6,011 bases of DNA from JBHPCZ01 sp042573625 (GCA_042573625.1 JBHPCZ010000168.1:1-6011); one strand, 5' to 3'. Shown: positions 1 to 5,117, counted from the first letter of the stretch. A program made the numbers and translations. The notes: generated from the sequence alone by a model not told the origin.

Positions 1-50
1 TTTCCGATCTATGGGAGTCGTTTATTCCTTGACAACCGAAGGCCATATAG

Positions 51-60
51 ATGTTAGCCA
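51..60 (-). repeat. GGCTAAC-type box overlapping stop codon (possible attC R'' end)
   Basis: The plus strand reads ATGTTAGCCA. On the coding (minus) strand this is TGGCTAACAT, in which the TAA is the stop codon of the 284-aa gene. A stop codon inside a xxxTAAC box is typical of integron cassettes, where the attC site begins with RYYYAAC; GGCTAAC departs from that consensus at one position. The exact complement lies at 933-942. The rest of any attC would extend past the left end of the window, so it cannot be verified here. Confidence 0.35.
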
Positions 61-908
61 ATATTTTTTGTAAACGTAAACCGATCAGAAGCTTGTATAT
101 GAAATAAAGCACGCAAGTATTGTTCGTCCTCGGTTCTTTTAACTAGAACATGTGCATCCGACTTCCAATCTCCAATTATGGTGAAATGAACTTTGCTGGC
201 ATTTAGAACTTCGAATGCAGCAGACAACAGTCTTTCATCCTGTTTTATGTCAGTTACAATCCAAGCCCCTTGAAGAATATAATTGGGATCTGAAATATCG
301 AATTTTCCCTCTATACTTCTGAAAATAAGACTTGGGTCGTGATCGGGTTCAGGAACCTCTGATTCAATACCAATTCTTTCAGCTTGTTTGATGAAATCGA
401 TTGATCGTCTTTTAACATCAATTAGTACATTGCGGCCGTTGTAAGGTCCAATTACCCAATCCACAGTTTTATTGCCAATACCCACCCCTGGGACTTCGAA
501 CTGGACCTGAACCGTTGGGTCAACCTTATGACCCGGAATCATCTCTACGAGAGTAGATTGGTGTTTGTCCGGGATAGCAAGGCGTTTCATGTACTCAACA
601 CATTGATCTTTAGTAAGTCGTGAATGTGCACACAACAACGTATTAAATAGGCAATACACCGGCACCCACATGTGAGTACCCCAAAAGAAGTCTTTTCCAA
701 TATCATAGGGAACACCAAACTCGTATCGCCATAAATTTGTCAACTTGTCCAAAAATGCAGGAGAATCGATAAGTGCCTTGGGGACAAGAGATATGATACC
801 GTCCATGACGACGCTTTGGACACCTTTGTCCTTCGATTCTGCGACGAGCTGTTCACGTAAAGTGCTTTTCTGAGCTATAACGGCAGGCAATATTTGTTCA
901 ATAAACAT
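54..908 (-). CDS. Hypothetical protein with PD-(D/E)XK nuclease-like signature, 284 aa
   Basis: I do not recognise the family. Seen: one intact frame from ATG at 908, with an AGAGA ribosome-binding site 7 nt upstream (916-920). The central part reads like the core of a restriction-endonuclease fold: Glu138 on one strand, Asp150 in a VDW turn, then thirteen residues to Asp164-Val-Lys166 in the strand VLIDVKRR. This is the D-x(10-20)-(D/E)-x-K metal-binding pattern of PD-(D/E)XK nucleases. The first ~130 residues look helical; later strands such as GAWIVTDI and VHFTIIGDW fit an alpha/beta core. No signal peptide or membrane segment is seen, so it is probably cytoplasmic. It runs the same way as the integron integrase upstream, is more AT-rich than the nrd genes, and is bracketed by a 10-bp inverted pair, which suggests acquired DNA. 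No methyltransferase or controller gene is in view. The reading frame is well supported; nuclease activity, for example in defence, is inference from a motif. Confidence 0.82.
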   Translation of the reverse strand: MFIEQILPAVIAQKSTLREQLVAESKDKGVQSVVMDGIISLVPKALIDSPAFLDKLTNLWRYEFGVPYDIGKDFFWGTHMWVPVYCLFNTLLCAHSRLTKDQCVEYMKRLAIPDKHQSTLVEMIPGHKVDPTVQVQFEVPGVGIGNKTVDWVIGPYNGRNVLIDVKRRSIDFIKQAERIGIESEVPEPDHDPSLIFRSIEGKFDISDPNYILQGAWIVTDIKQDERLLSAAFEVLNASKVHFTIIGDWKSDAHVLVKRTEDEQYLRALFHIQASDRFTFTKNIG

Positions 909-920
909 TTATATTTCTCT

Positions 921-944
921 ACATAGTTAGAATGGCTAACATGT
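921..944. promoter_or_regulatory. Inverted repeat just upstream of the nuclease-like gene
   Basis: ACATaGTTAG, a 5-nt centre, then CTAACATGT: a 9-bp dyad with one bulged base, ending next to the ribosome-binding site of the leftward gene. It could be an operator, an mRNA hairpin near the start codon, or part of a recombination site, since it contains GTTAGCC on the minus strand (934-940). The function is not decided by the sequence. Confidence 0.45.
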
Positions 945-946
945 AT

Positions 947-992
947 TAGTTGACCTAAGTGAAATGTGGAAATTGTCACTTTTTGTCAACTA
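947..992. repeat. Two-tier inverted repeat (hairpin)
   Basis: The outer stem TAGTTGAC (947-954) pairs perfectly with GTCAACTA (985-992). An inner stem AAGTGA (957-962) pairs perfectly with TCACTT (976-981) around a 13-nt loop, separated by a small 2/3-nt internal loop. On the minus strand the right arm supplies a TTGACA (984-989) that could serve as a -35 element for the leftward gene, but no good -10 follows. The outer boxes have the opposite polarity to attC R boxes, so this is not a canonical attC. Confidence 0.5.
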
Positions 993-1074
993 GATCCGAA
1001 TTAAATAAAATTAAATATCGAATTAACTTTCTAAATACTTTGGATATATTTAAATTTTCGGGGTACTTTCCAAC

Positions 1075-1109
1075 CCGGCTTATGTGTCAAAAAATGTCAG
1101 ATAAGCCGG
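1075..1109. repeat. 9-bp perfect inverted repeat CCGGCTTAT/ATAAGCCGG
   Basis: Arms at 1075-1083 and 1101-1109 flank a 17-nt A-rich loop that contains TGTCA twice. A further CCGGC follows at 1112-1116 and could pair instead with the GCCGG at 1105-1109. There is no U-run on either side, so a standard intrinsic terminator is unlikely. Confidence 0.45.
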
Positions 1110-1147
1110 AGCCGGCATATAGAAAAGCGTTGTTGTATTTATGCTGG

Positions 1148-1174
1148 GAGGCCACAATATGCGGCCTCATATTG
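1148..1174. repeat. Two overlapping, mutually exclusive hairpins
   Basis: GAGGCC (1148-1153) pairs with GGCCTC (1163-1168). CAATATG (1155-1161) pairs with CATATTG (1168-1174). Each stem uses bases that fall in the loop or an arm of the other, so only one can form at a time. This is the geometry of an attenuator or switch, but no regulated gene follows on the plus strand. Confidence 0.4.
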
Positions 1175-1330
1175 TTTGAATGGGATCCGATGCGGAACAA
1201 TTTTCTTGGCAATGCACTTTATATGCTGGCTACCATATAAAATTAATGATTGCAAGCAGTTAAAATCAATCGTGTTCTATGTGCTGATTTTATTATCCTA
1301 CTGATCTTGAGAAGGGCAAAACCGGATCAT

Positions 1331-2326
1331 TCATGGAGATTGTTTGATTGTGTCTACAGGACTGCGGACGCCCTGTCCGCCTCTGTTTAATACATGTGTA
1401 TAAACCATGGTGGTGGAAACGTCTTTATGCCCCAAAAGTTCCTGAACCGTTCTGATGTCATAACCGTCTTCTATCAGATGCGTGGCAAAAGAATGCCTGA
1501 ATGTGTGGCAACTCGCTGATTTGAAAATTCCGCTTTTCTGAACCGCTGACTTTACAGCCCGGTGCAAATACTGCTGATTGACATGGTGCCGTCTCTTGAT
1601 GCCGGAGCGCGGGTCAACAGAGATTTTTGATGAAGGAAAAGCATACTGCCATATCCAGGATTTATCCGCGCCGCGGTATTTTCTTTCCAAGGCATTTGGA
1701 AGATAAACGCTGCCGTATCCTTGTGCGAGATCTTGCTCATGTAGCTTTTTAACTTTTTTCAAATGATCTTTTAGATAAGGTACAATGGTTTTCGGAAGCA
1801 TGGTTATCCGGTCTTTTTTACCTTTTCCATCTCTGACAACAATTTGATTATACCCAAAGTCAATATCCTTAACCCTGAGCCGGATGCACTCCATCAGGCG
1901 GAATCCTGAACCGTAAAGCAGGTTTGCCATGAGCCAGTGTGTTCCGGTCATATTTTCCAGTACGAGCCCTACTTCTTCTTTTGTAAAAACTACAGGCAAA
2001 TTCTTTTTCTTTTTTGCACGAACAAGACCATCCAAGGTTCCAAGTTCCGAGTTTAAAACATGCCTGTACAGAAACACAATAGCACACAGTGCCTGAGTCT
2101 GAGTTGATGCGGCGACGTGTTTCTTAACAGCGAGATGTGTGAGAAATTGATTCACTTCATCAGTACCCATATCCTTCGGGTGCTTCTTGCCGTGAAAAAG
2201 AATAAACCGTTTTATCCACTGCGCATAGGATTCTTCCGTTCGAATGCTGTAGTGCTTGGTGCGAATCGTGTCTCGCACCTGATCCAGCAGTTTGGCTTTT
2301 GTATGGGTCCCTCTATTTTTCATCAT
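1331..2326 (-). CDS. intI: Integron integrase (IntI), tyrosine recombinase
   Basis: Site-specific tyrosine recombinase that inserts and excises gene cassettes by recombining attC and attI sites. From ATG at 2326 the protein is 331 aa, close to the 337 aa of IntI1. The N-terminal SAM-like DNA-binding domain is seen in HYSIRTEESYAQWIKRFILFHGKKHP. The catalytic set is complete: Arg143 (GSGFRLME), Lys168, His274-x-x-Arg277 (HTFRH), His300 (LLGHKDVSTT) and nucleophile Tyr309. The diagnostic feature is the IntI-specific extra domain at about residues 196-250 (LHEQDLAQGYGSVYLPNALE, then WQYAFPS and SGIKRRHHV), which XerC/D and phage integrases lack. The C-terminus LNRGGQGVRSP is also typical. The frame stays open upstream to a TTG at 2383, but the added residues match nothing in the family; ATG 2326 or 2323 is preferred, with only a weak AAAGAC ribosome-binding site. 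It diverges from nrdDG and points at the AT-rich region. No clear attC array is adjacent, so it may be cassette-less or reverse-oriented. Confidence 0.96.
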   Translation of the reverse strand: MMKNRGTHTKAKLLDQVRDTIRTKHYSIRTEESYAQWIKRFILFHGKKHPKDMGTDEVNQFLTHLAVKKHVAASTQTQALCAIVFLYRHVLNSELGTLDGLVRAKKKKNLPVVFTKEEVGLVLENMTGTHWLMANLLYGSGFRLMECIRLRVKDIDFGYNQIVVRDGKGKKDRITMLPKTIVPYLKDHLKKVKKLHEQDLAQGYGSVYLPNALERKYRGADKSWIWQYAFPSSKISVDPRSGIKRRHHVNQQYLHRAVKSAVQKSGIFKSASCHTFRHSFATHLIEDGYDIRTVQELLGHKDVSTTMVYTHVLNRGGQGVRSPVDTIKQSP

Positions 2327-2564
2327 TGCCGTGTCTTTAAAAATGTAGGGGGTATTCGGATGTAACCAAGATAGACTTCGCAAAAATTGTGCCGAATTTG
2401 AGAGGCTGAATTTATGGGGTTTTTCAAATTATGAATGCCAAGGTGCCCATTTTATTGTGCAGTATGCACAATTTTCTGTGCAAGCGGGCGTTGGAATCAG
2501 TGAATCTGTTCCAGCTAAAATCAGCCGGGATTTTCGCAAACCCGGATGGAACGGGAGGTTGCCC
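2327..2564. other. Upstream region of intI; possible attI side
   Basis: This non-coding stretch faces the integrase start, where a conventionally oriented integron carries attI. It contains TGTGC words at about 2388, 2457 and 2478, the 19-bp dyad at 2454-2472, a small CCGGG/CCCGG hairpin (2525-2545), and a GTTGGAA at 2490-2496 that fits the core GTTRRRY except in its last base. None of this proves an attI. No strong sigma-70 promoter for intI was found; a TTGGTT/TACATT pair on the minus strand is weak. Confidence 0.3.
2454..2472. promoter_or_regulatory. Perfect 8+3+8 dyad, operator-like
   Basis: ATTGTGCA, gta, TGCACAAT: a perfect palindrome with a 3-nt centre, the usual shape of a site for a dimeric regulator. 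It lies about 130 bp upstream of the intI start and about 95 bp before the small frame at 2565. It matches no LexA box known to me. It could also bind the integrase if attI lies here. Confidence 0.45.
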
Positions 2565-2651
2565 ATGGCGGAACAGATTTACAAGAAAAACCGGTCCGAT
2601 GATTGGAAAAAAATAGATCCGACAACACTATATATTGAATTTTTTTATTGA
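2565..2651 (+). pseudogene. Short 28-aa frame with good ribosome-binding site, probable gene remnant
   Basis: ATG at 2565 is preceded by GGGAGG (2553-2558) with a 6-nt spacer, the best ribosome-binding site in the integrase-nrdD gap. The product begins MAEQIYKKNRSDDWKK and is hydrophilic, but stops after 28 residues inside the nrdD promoter: the last codons overlap NrdR box 1 and the -35 element. I read it as the 5' end of a gene cut off or decayed at the nrd promoter, or as chance. No homologue is recognised. Confidence 0.25.
2625..2640 (+). promoter_or_regulatory. NrdR box 1
   Basis: ACACTATATATTGAAT matches the NrdR consensus acaCwAtATaTwGtgt at 14 of 16 positions, including the core C, A, AT, T and G. 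NrdR is a zinc-finger/ATP-cone repressor that senses dATP/ATP and controls ribonucleotide reductase genes through paired boxes. This box lies just upstream of the -35 element of the nrdD promoter. Confidence 0.85.
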
Positions 2652-2677
2652 CAGACGACTATATGTTGTTGTATGGT
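2648..2677 (+). promoter_or_regulatory. Sigma-70-like promoter of nrdD
   Basis: A perfect -35 TTGACA (2648-2653), an 18-bp spacer, and a -10 TATGGT (2672-2677). It lies between and under the two NrdR boxes. The predicted start near 2684 gives a leader of about 125 nt before nrdD. Confidence 0.7.
2656..2671 (+). promoter_or_regulatory. NrdR box 2
   Basis: CGACTATATGTTGTTG keeps the core CTATATgTTG. Its core C (2659) is 31 bp from that of box 1 (2628), i.e. three helical turns, the spacing expected for a co-operatively bound NrdR pair. It sits between the -35 and -10 elements, so bound repressor should block RNA polymerase. Confidence 0.82.
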
Positions 2678-2725
2678 CTTTTTCACGTCAAAATCGTTTT
2701 TATGCTTTTCATAACGTCAATTCTG

Positions 2726-2753
2726 AGCCCTTATACGATCTGACTTAAGGGCT
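2726..2753 (+). promoter_or_regulatory. Leader hairpin upstream of nrdD
   Basis: AGCCCTTA (2726-2733) pairs perfectly with TAAGGGCT (2746-2753) around a 12-nt loop, extendable by one G-U pair. It lies in the nrdD 5' leader, about 45 nt before the ribosome-binding site, and no U-run follows, so it is not an intrinsic terminator. It may affect mRNA stability or be a regulator site. It matches no riboswitch I know. Confidence 0.4.
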
Positions 2754-2797
2754 TAACTCATTCATTTCCAACAATTTTCTTTACTTCTGAACCTGCT

Positions 2798-2801
2798 GAG
2801 G
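2798..2801 (+). promoter_or_regulatory. Ribosome-binding site of nrdD (decides GTG start)
   Basis: GAGG stands 8 nt before GTG 2810, an ideal spacing, and 2 nt before TTG 2804, which is too close. This is why the GTG is preferred. Confidence 0.6.
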
Positions 2802-2809
2802 TCTTGCCT

Positions 2810-4900
2810 GTGTTTGAAAATATAAAGAAACGTGACGAAAGGGTTGTTGAGTTCGATTCGACCAAAATTACCGCTGCCATCGCCCAGGCGGGAAAGGCCA
2901 CAGGAGAGTTCGAGGAAAGGGAAGCCAAAAAGCTGACGCTTCGCGTGATTACCCTCGCTCACGAACTTCGTCTCGACCCCTCGCCCGAGGTGGAGGAGAT
3001 TCAGGACATCGTTGAGCGGGTGCTGCTCGACTCGCCGTTTTACAAAACAGCCAAGGCGTACATCATATACCGGGAGCAGCACGCGCAGATACGGAAAATA
3101 TCGACCAAGGCCAGCATCGACCTTGTCGAACACTACCTGGGCAAGCTCGACTGGAAAATCAAAGAAAACAGCAATATGTGCTACTCCCTCCAGGGGCTGA
3201 ACAATTATATATCTTCGGATGTGACGTCCGAGTACTGGCTCAACAGCATCTATCCCCCGAAGATCCGGTCCGCCCACAAGAACGGCGATCTTCATATCCA
3301 TGACCTGAGCCTTTTGTCGGTCTACTGCGTGGGGTGGGATCTGATGGACCTGCTCAAGCAGGGCTTCAGGGGTGTTGAAGGTAAAGTCGAGAGCGGGCCC
3401 CCCAAGCACCTCCGGTCGGCGCTGGGCCAGATCGTCAATTTTTTCTACACATTACAGGGTGAAGCCGCCGGCGCACAGGCCATATCCAACTTTGACACCC
3501 TTCTCGCCCCGTTTATCCGCTACGACAAACTGGAATACCGGGGAATCAAACAGGCGATGCAGGAATTTGTCTTCAACATCAACATCCCGACACGGGTCGG
3601 TTTTCAGACCCCTTTTACCAATATCACCATGGACCTCAACGTGCCGTCCATTCTCAAGGATCAACCCGTGGTCATCGGCGGGATCGAGCAAAAGGAGACA
3701 TACGGCGATTTTCAGACGGAACTGGATATGATCAACATGGCCTTTGCCGAGGTGATGATGGAAGGGGATGCAAAGGGGAGGGTCTTTACGTTTCCCATAC
3801 CGACGTACAACATCTCGGCCGACTTTGACTGGGACAATCCAAACCTGGATATGGTCTGGAAGATGTCGGGCAAGTACGGCATCCCGTATTTTTCCAACTT
3901 TATCAATTCCGACATGTCCCCCGAAGACGCCAGATCCATGTGCTGCCGGCTGCGCCTTGACAACAGGGAACTTTTAAAAAGGGGAGGTGGCCTGTTCGGG
4001 GCAAACCCCCTCACCGGATCCATCGGCGTGGTGACCATCAACCTGCCCCGGATCGGGTTTGTCGCGGAAAACAATGAGGACTTTTTTACACGGTTGAAGG
4101 AAAATGTGGTTCTGGCCATGGAGAGCCTTTCCATCAAGCGGAAGATCCTCGAAAAATTTACAGAGGGGAACCTCTATCCGTACTCGAAGTTTTATCTCAG
4201 GGAAATAAAGAACGGCAGCGGACTCTACTGGAAAAACCATTTTTCCACCATCGGCATTATCGGCATGAACGAGGCCTGCCTGAATTTTCTGGGAAAAGAT
4301 ATCGCCAGCACTGAAGGGCAGGCGTTTTCGCTGGACGTCATGGATTTCCTCCGTGACCTGATTTCAGAAAAACAGGAAGCCACCGGCGACATTTTCAACC
4401 TGGAGGCAACACCGGCGGAAGGCACCTCATACCGTCTTTCCATGCTCGACAAAAAGAAGTTCCCCGGGATTGTCTGTGCCAACGAAGGGCATCTCCAAAA
4501 CGGGGCGGCCCCGTACTATACCAACTCCACTCAGCTGCCCGTAAACTATTCGGACGATATTTTCGAAACCCTGACGCTCCAGGATAAACTGCAGACAAAA
4601 TATACCGGCGGCACCGTGCTTCACGTCTATCTGGGAGAACAGGTGTGCGACGTCGATGTCATCAAGGGACTGGCCCGGAAGATCGCATCCAATTTTAAGC
4701 TTCCCTACTTTACCCTCACGCCCACGTTCAGCATATGCCCGTCTCACGGATATTTAAGCGGAAAACAGGAAAAATGCGGCGTCTGTGAAGCAGAGACCGA
4801 AGTCTATTCGAGGGTTGTCGGGTACCTGAGGCCCGTAAAGCAATGGAATAACGGGAAACAGTCGGAATTCAGTTTGCGAAGAACGTTCAAGGTGGCCTAA
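2810..4900 (+). CDS. nrdD: Anaerobic (class III) ribonucleoside-triphosphate reductase
   Basis: Reduces ribonucleoside triphosphates to deoxy forms in the cytoplasm under anoxia, using a glycyl radical. From GTG at 2810 it has 696 residues (E. coli NrdD 712). Order: N-terminal ATP-cone for allosteric control (about 1-95, from KKRDERVVEFDSTKI to AYIIYREQHAQIR), ten-stranded barrel domain, C-terminal zinc and radical domain. Candidate active-site cysteines are Cys124 (NMCYSLQG) and Cys378/379 (SMCCRLRLD), placed like E. coli Cys175 and Cys392. The zinc site reads Cys643-x2-His646...Cys656-x2-Cys659, with His for one Cys. The radical glycine is Gly671 in SRVVGYLRP. Start choice: GAGG at 2798-2801 is 8 nt from GTG 2810 but only 2 nt from the in-frame TTG at 2804; no ATG is available. 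Transcription should be under NrdR. The activase nrdG follows 217 bp downstream. The gene appears intact and richer in G+C than the left part of the window. Confidence 0.98.
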   Translation: MFENIKKRDERVVEFDSTKITAAIAQAGKATGEFEEREAKKLTLRVITLAHELRLDPSPEVEEIQDIVERVLLDSPFYKTAKAYIIYREQHAQIRKISTKASIDLVEHYLGKLDWKIKENSNMCYSLQGLNNYISSDVTSEYWLNSIYPPKIRSAHKNGDLHIHDLSLLSVYCVGWDLMDLLKQGFRGVEGKVESGPPKHLRSALGQIVNFFYTLQGEAAGAQAISNFDTLLAPFIRYDKLEYRGIKQAMQEFVFNINIPTRVGFQTPFTNITMDLNVPSILKDQPVVIGGIEQKETYGDFQTELDMINMAFAEVMMEGDAKGRVFTFPIPTYNISADFDWDNPNLDMVWKMSGKYGIPYFSNFINSDMSPEDARSMCCRLRLDNRELLKRGGGLFGANPLTGSIGVVTINLPRIGFVAENNEDFFTRLKENVVLAMESLSIKRKILEKFTEGNLYPYSKFYLREIKNGSGLYWKNHFSTIGIIGMNEACLNFLGKDIASTEGQAFSLDVMDFLRDLISEKQEATGDIFNLEATPAEGTSYRLSMLDKKKFPGIVCANEGHLQNGAAPYYTNSTQLPVNYSDDIFETLTLQDKLQTKYTGGTVLHVYLGEQVCDVDVIKGLARKIASNFKLPYFTLTPTFSICPSHGYLSGKQEKCGVCEAETEVYSRVVGYLRPVKQWNNGKQSEFSLRRTFKVA

Positions 4901-5037
4901 CTAAGACGAATTCCGCTAACGGATAACCGATAAGCGATCATTAATTGTGGAATGATGGGGTGTTGGCATAATGGCATATTCGGTAACAGCAGCGACCTCC
5001 TTTTTTTTGACATTAACGGATTTGCATTGCTATTCAT
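4897..5037 (-). CDS. Doubtful 46-aa opposite-strand ORF in the nrdD-nrdG gap
   Basis: Minus-strand ATG at 5037 is preceded by a full Shine-Dalgarno AAAGGAGG (5041-5048), though only 3 nt away. The frame runs 46 codons and its stop overlaps the end of nrdD. The peptide begins MNSNANPLMSKKRRS and contains CQHPIIPQ, produced by the repeat at 4948-4979. A poly-A run gives the KKRR stretch, beside a second AGGAGG. No family is recognised. Because the frame reads through a repeat and an inverted-repeat arm, it is more likely repeat-derived than a real gene. Confidence 0.18.
   Translation of the reverse strand: MNSNANPLMSKKRRSLLLPNMPLCQHPIIPQLMIAYRLSVSGIRLS
4948..4979 (+). repeat. Degenerate 8-bp tandem repeat, TGGnnTnn x4
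   Basis: Four consecutive octamers read TGGAATGA, TGGGGTGT, TGGCATAA, TGGCATAT; a decayed fifth (TCGGTAAC) follows. TGG at positions 1-3 and T at position 6 are invariant in the four. The array overlaps the left arm of the 14-bp inverted repeat, and the right arm carries a similar word on the other strand. Confidence 0.5.
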
Positions 5038-5064
5038 CAACCTCCTTTCTCACCCCATCATTCC
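4949..5064. repeat. Element bounded by a perfect 14-bp inverted repeat between nrdD and nrdG
   Basis: GGAATGATGGGGTG (4949-4962) is the exact reverse complement of CACCCCATCATTCC (5051-5064). The 88 bp between show only faint further symmetry, and include two ACCTCCTTT words (4995-5003 and 5040-5048). The shape fits a small decayed mobile or repeat element, or a long-range hairpin in the nrdDG transcript. It is not a terminator as it stands. Confidence 0.6.
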
Positions 5065-5102
5065 TCCATTTTATTGTGCACGATTCAGGTTGTAATTAAA
5101 AT
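5007..5102 (+). promoter_or_regulatory. Possible internal promoter(s) for nrdG
   Basis: Two weak candidates precede nrdG: TTGACA (5007-5012) with an 18-bp spacer to TATTCA (5031-5036), and TTGTGC (5074-5079) with a 17-bp spacer to TAAAAT (5097-5102). No terminator separates nrdD from nrdG, so read-through from the NrdR-controlled promoter is also possible. Confidence 0.3.
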
Positions 5103-5117
5103 AAACCAGAGACTGGT

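Larger units (their letters stand above)
909..1330. other. Gene-poor, AT-rich, dyad-rich spacer between integrase and nuclease-like gene
   Basis: About 420 bp with no gene I can support. It carries at least five separate inverted repeats: 921-944, 947-992, 1075-1109, the overlapping pair at 1148-1174, and 1261-1292 (TAAAATCA/TGATTTTA with a 16-nt loop, AT-rich and not a convincing terminator for the integrase). The only long plus-strand frame (959-1240) begins with GTG, has no ribosome-binding site, and runs through these dyads. The spacer may be a degraded cassette or attachment region, or a regulatory region for the leftward gene. No canonical attC (RYYYAAC...GTTRRRY with inner boxes) was found. 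Confidence 0.5.

Noticed and set aside
959..1240. 93-codon plus-strand frame with a CxxC near the start
   Set aside because: GTG start, no ribosome-binding site, low-complexity AT-rich codons, overlaps several inverted repeats, and no recognisable protein similarity.
1255..1292. TAAAATCA/TGATTTTA as an intI terminator
   Set aside because: AT-only style stem with a 16-nt loop and no following T-run on the minus strand; too weak to call.
2454..2472. The dyad as a LexA box giving SOS control of intI
   Set aside because: It fits neither the CTGT-N8-ACAG nor the GAAC-type LexA sites; left as an unidentified operator-like dyad.
2431..2616. 61-codon plus-strand frame upstream of nrdD
   Set aside because: No ribosome-binding site at its ATG; it runs through the dyad and the better-initiated frame at 2565, and the composition does not look coding.
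2751..2850. GCTTAAC (2751-2757) and a GTTGAGT at about 2845 as attC ends
   Set aside because: Both match the box consensus, but no paired inner boxes lie between them and the site would run into the nrdD coding sequence.
2762..3409. 215-codon minus-strand frame
   Set aside because: Lies antisense over the start of nrdD, whose protein is unmistakable; the frame is a by-product of its codon usage.
4911..4940. CGCT...CGGataaCCG...AGCG just after nrdD as a terminator or attC
   Set aside because: Short broken stems, no U-run, and the boxes lack the correct attC polarity and partners.
4952..5095. 47-codon plus-strand frame between nrdD and nrdG
   Set aside because: No ribosome-binding site; made mostly of the octamer repeat and inverted-repeat arm.
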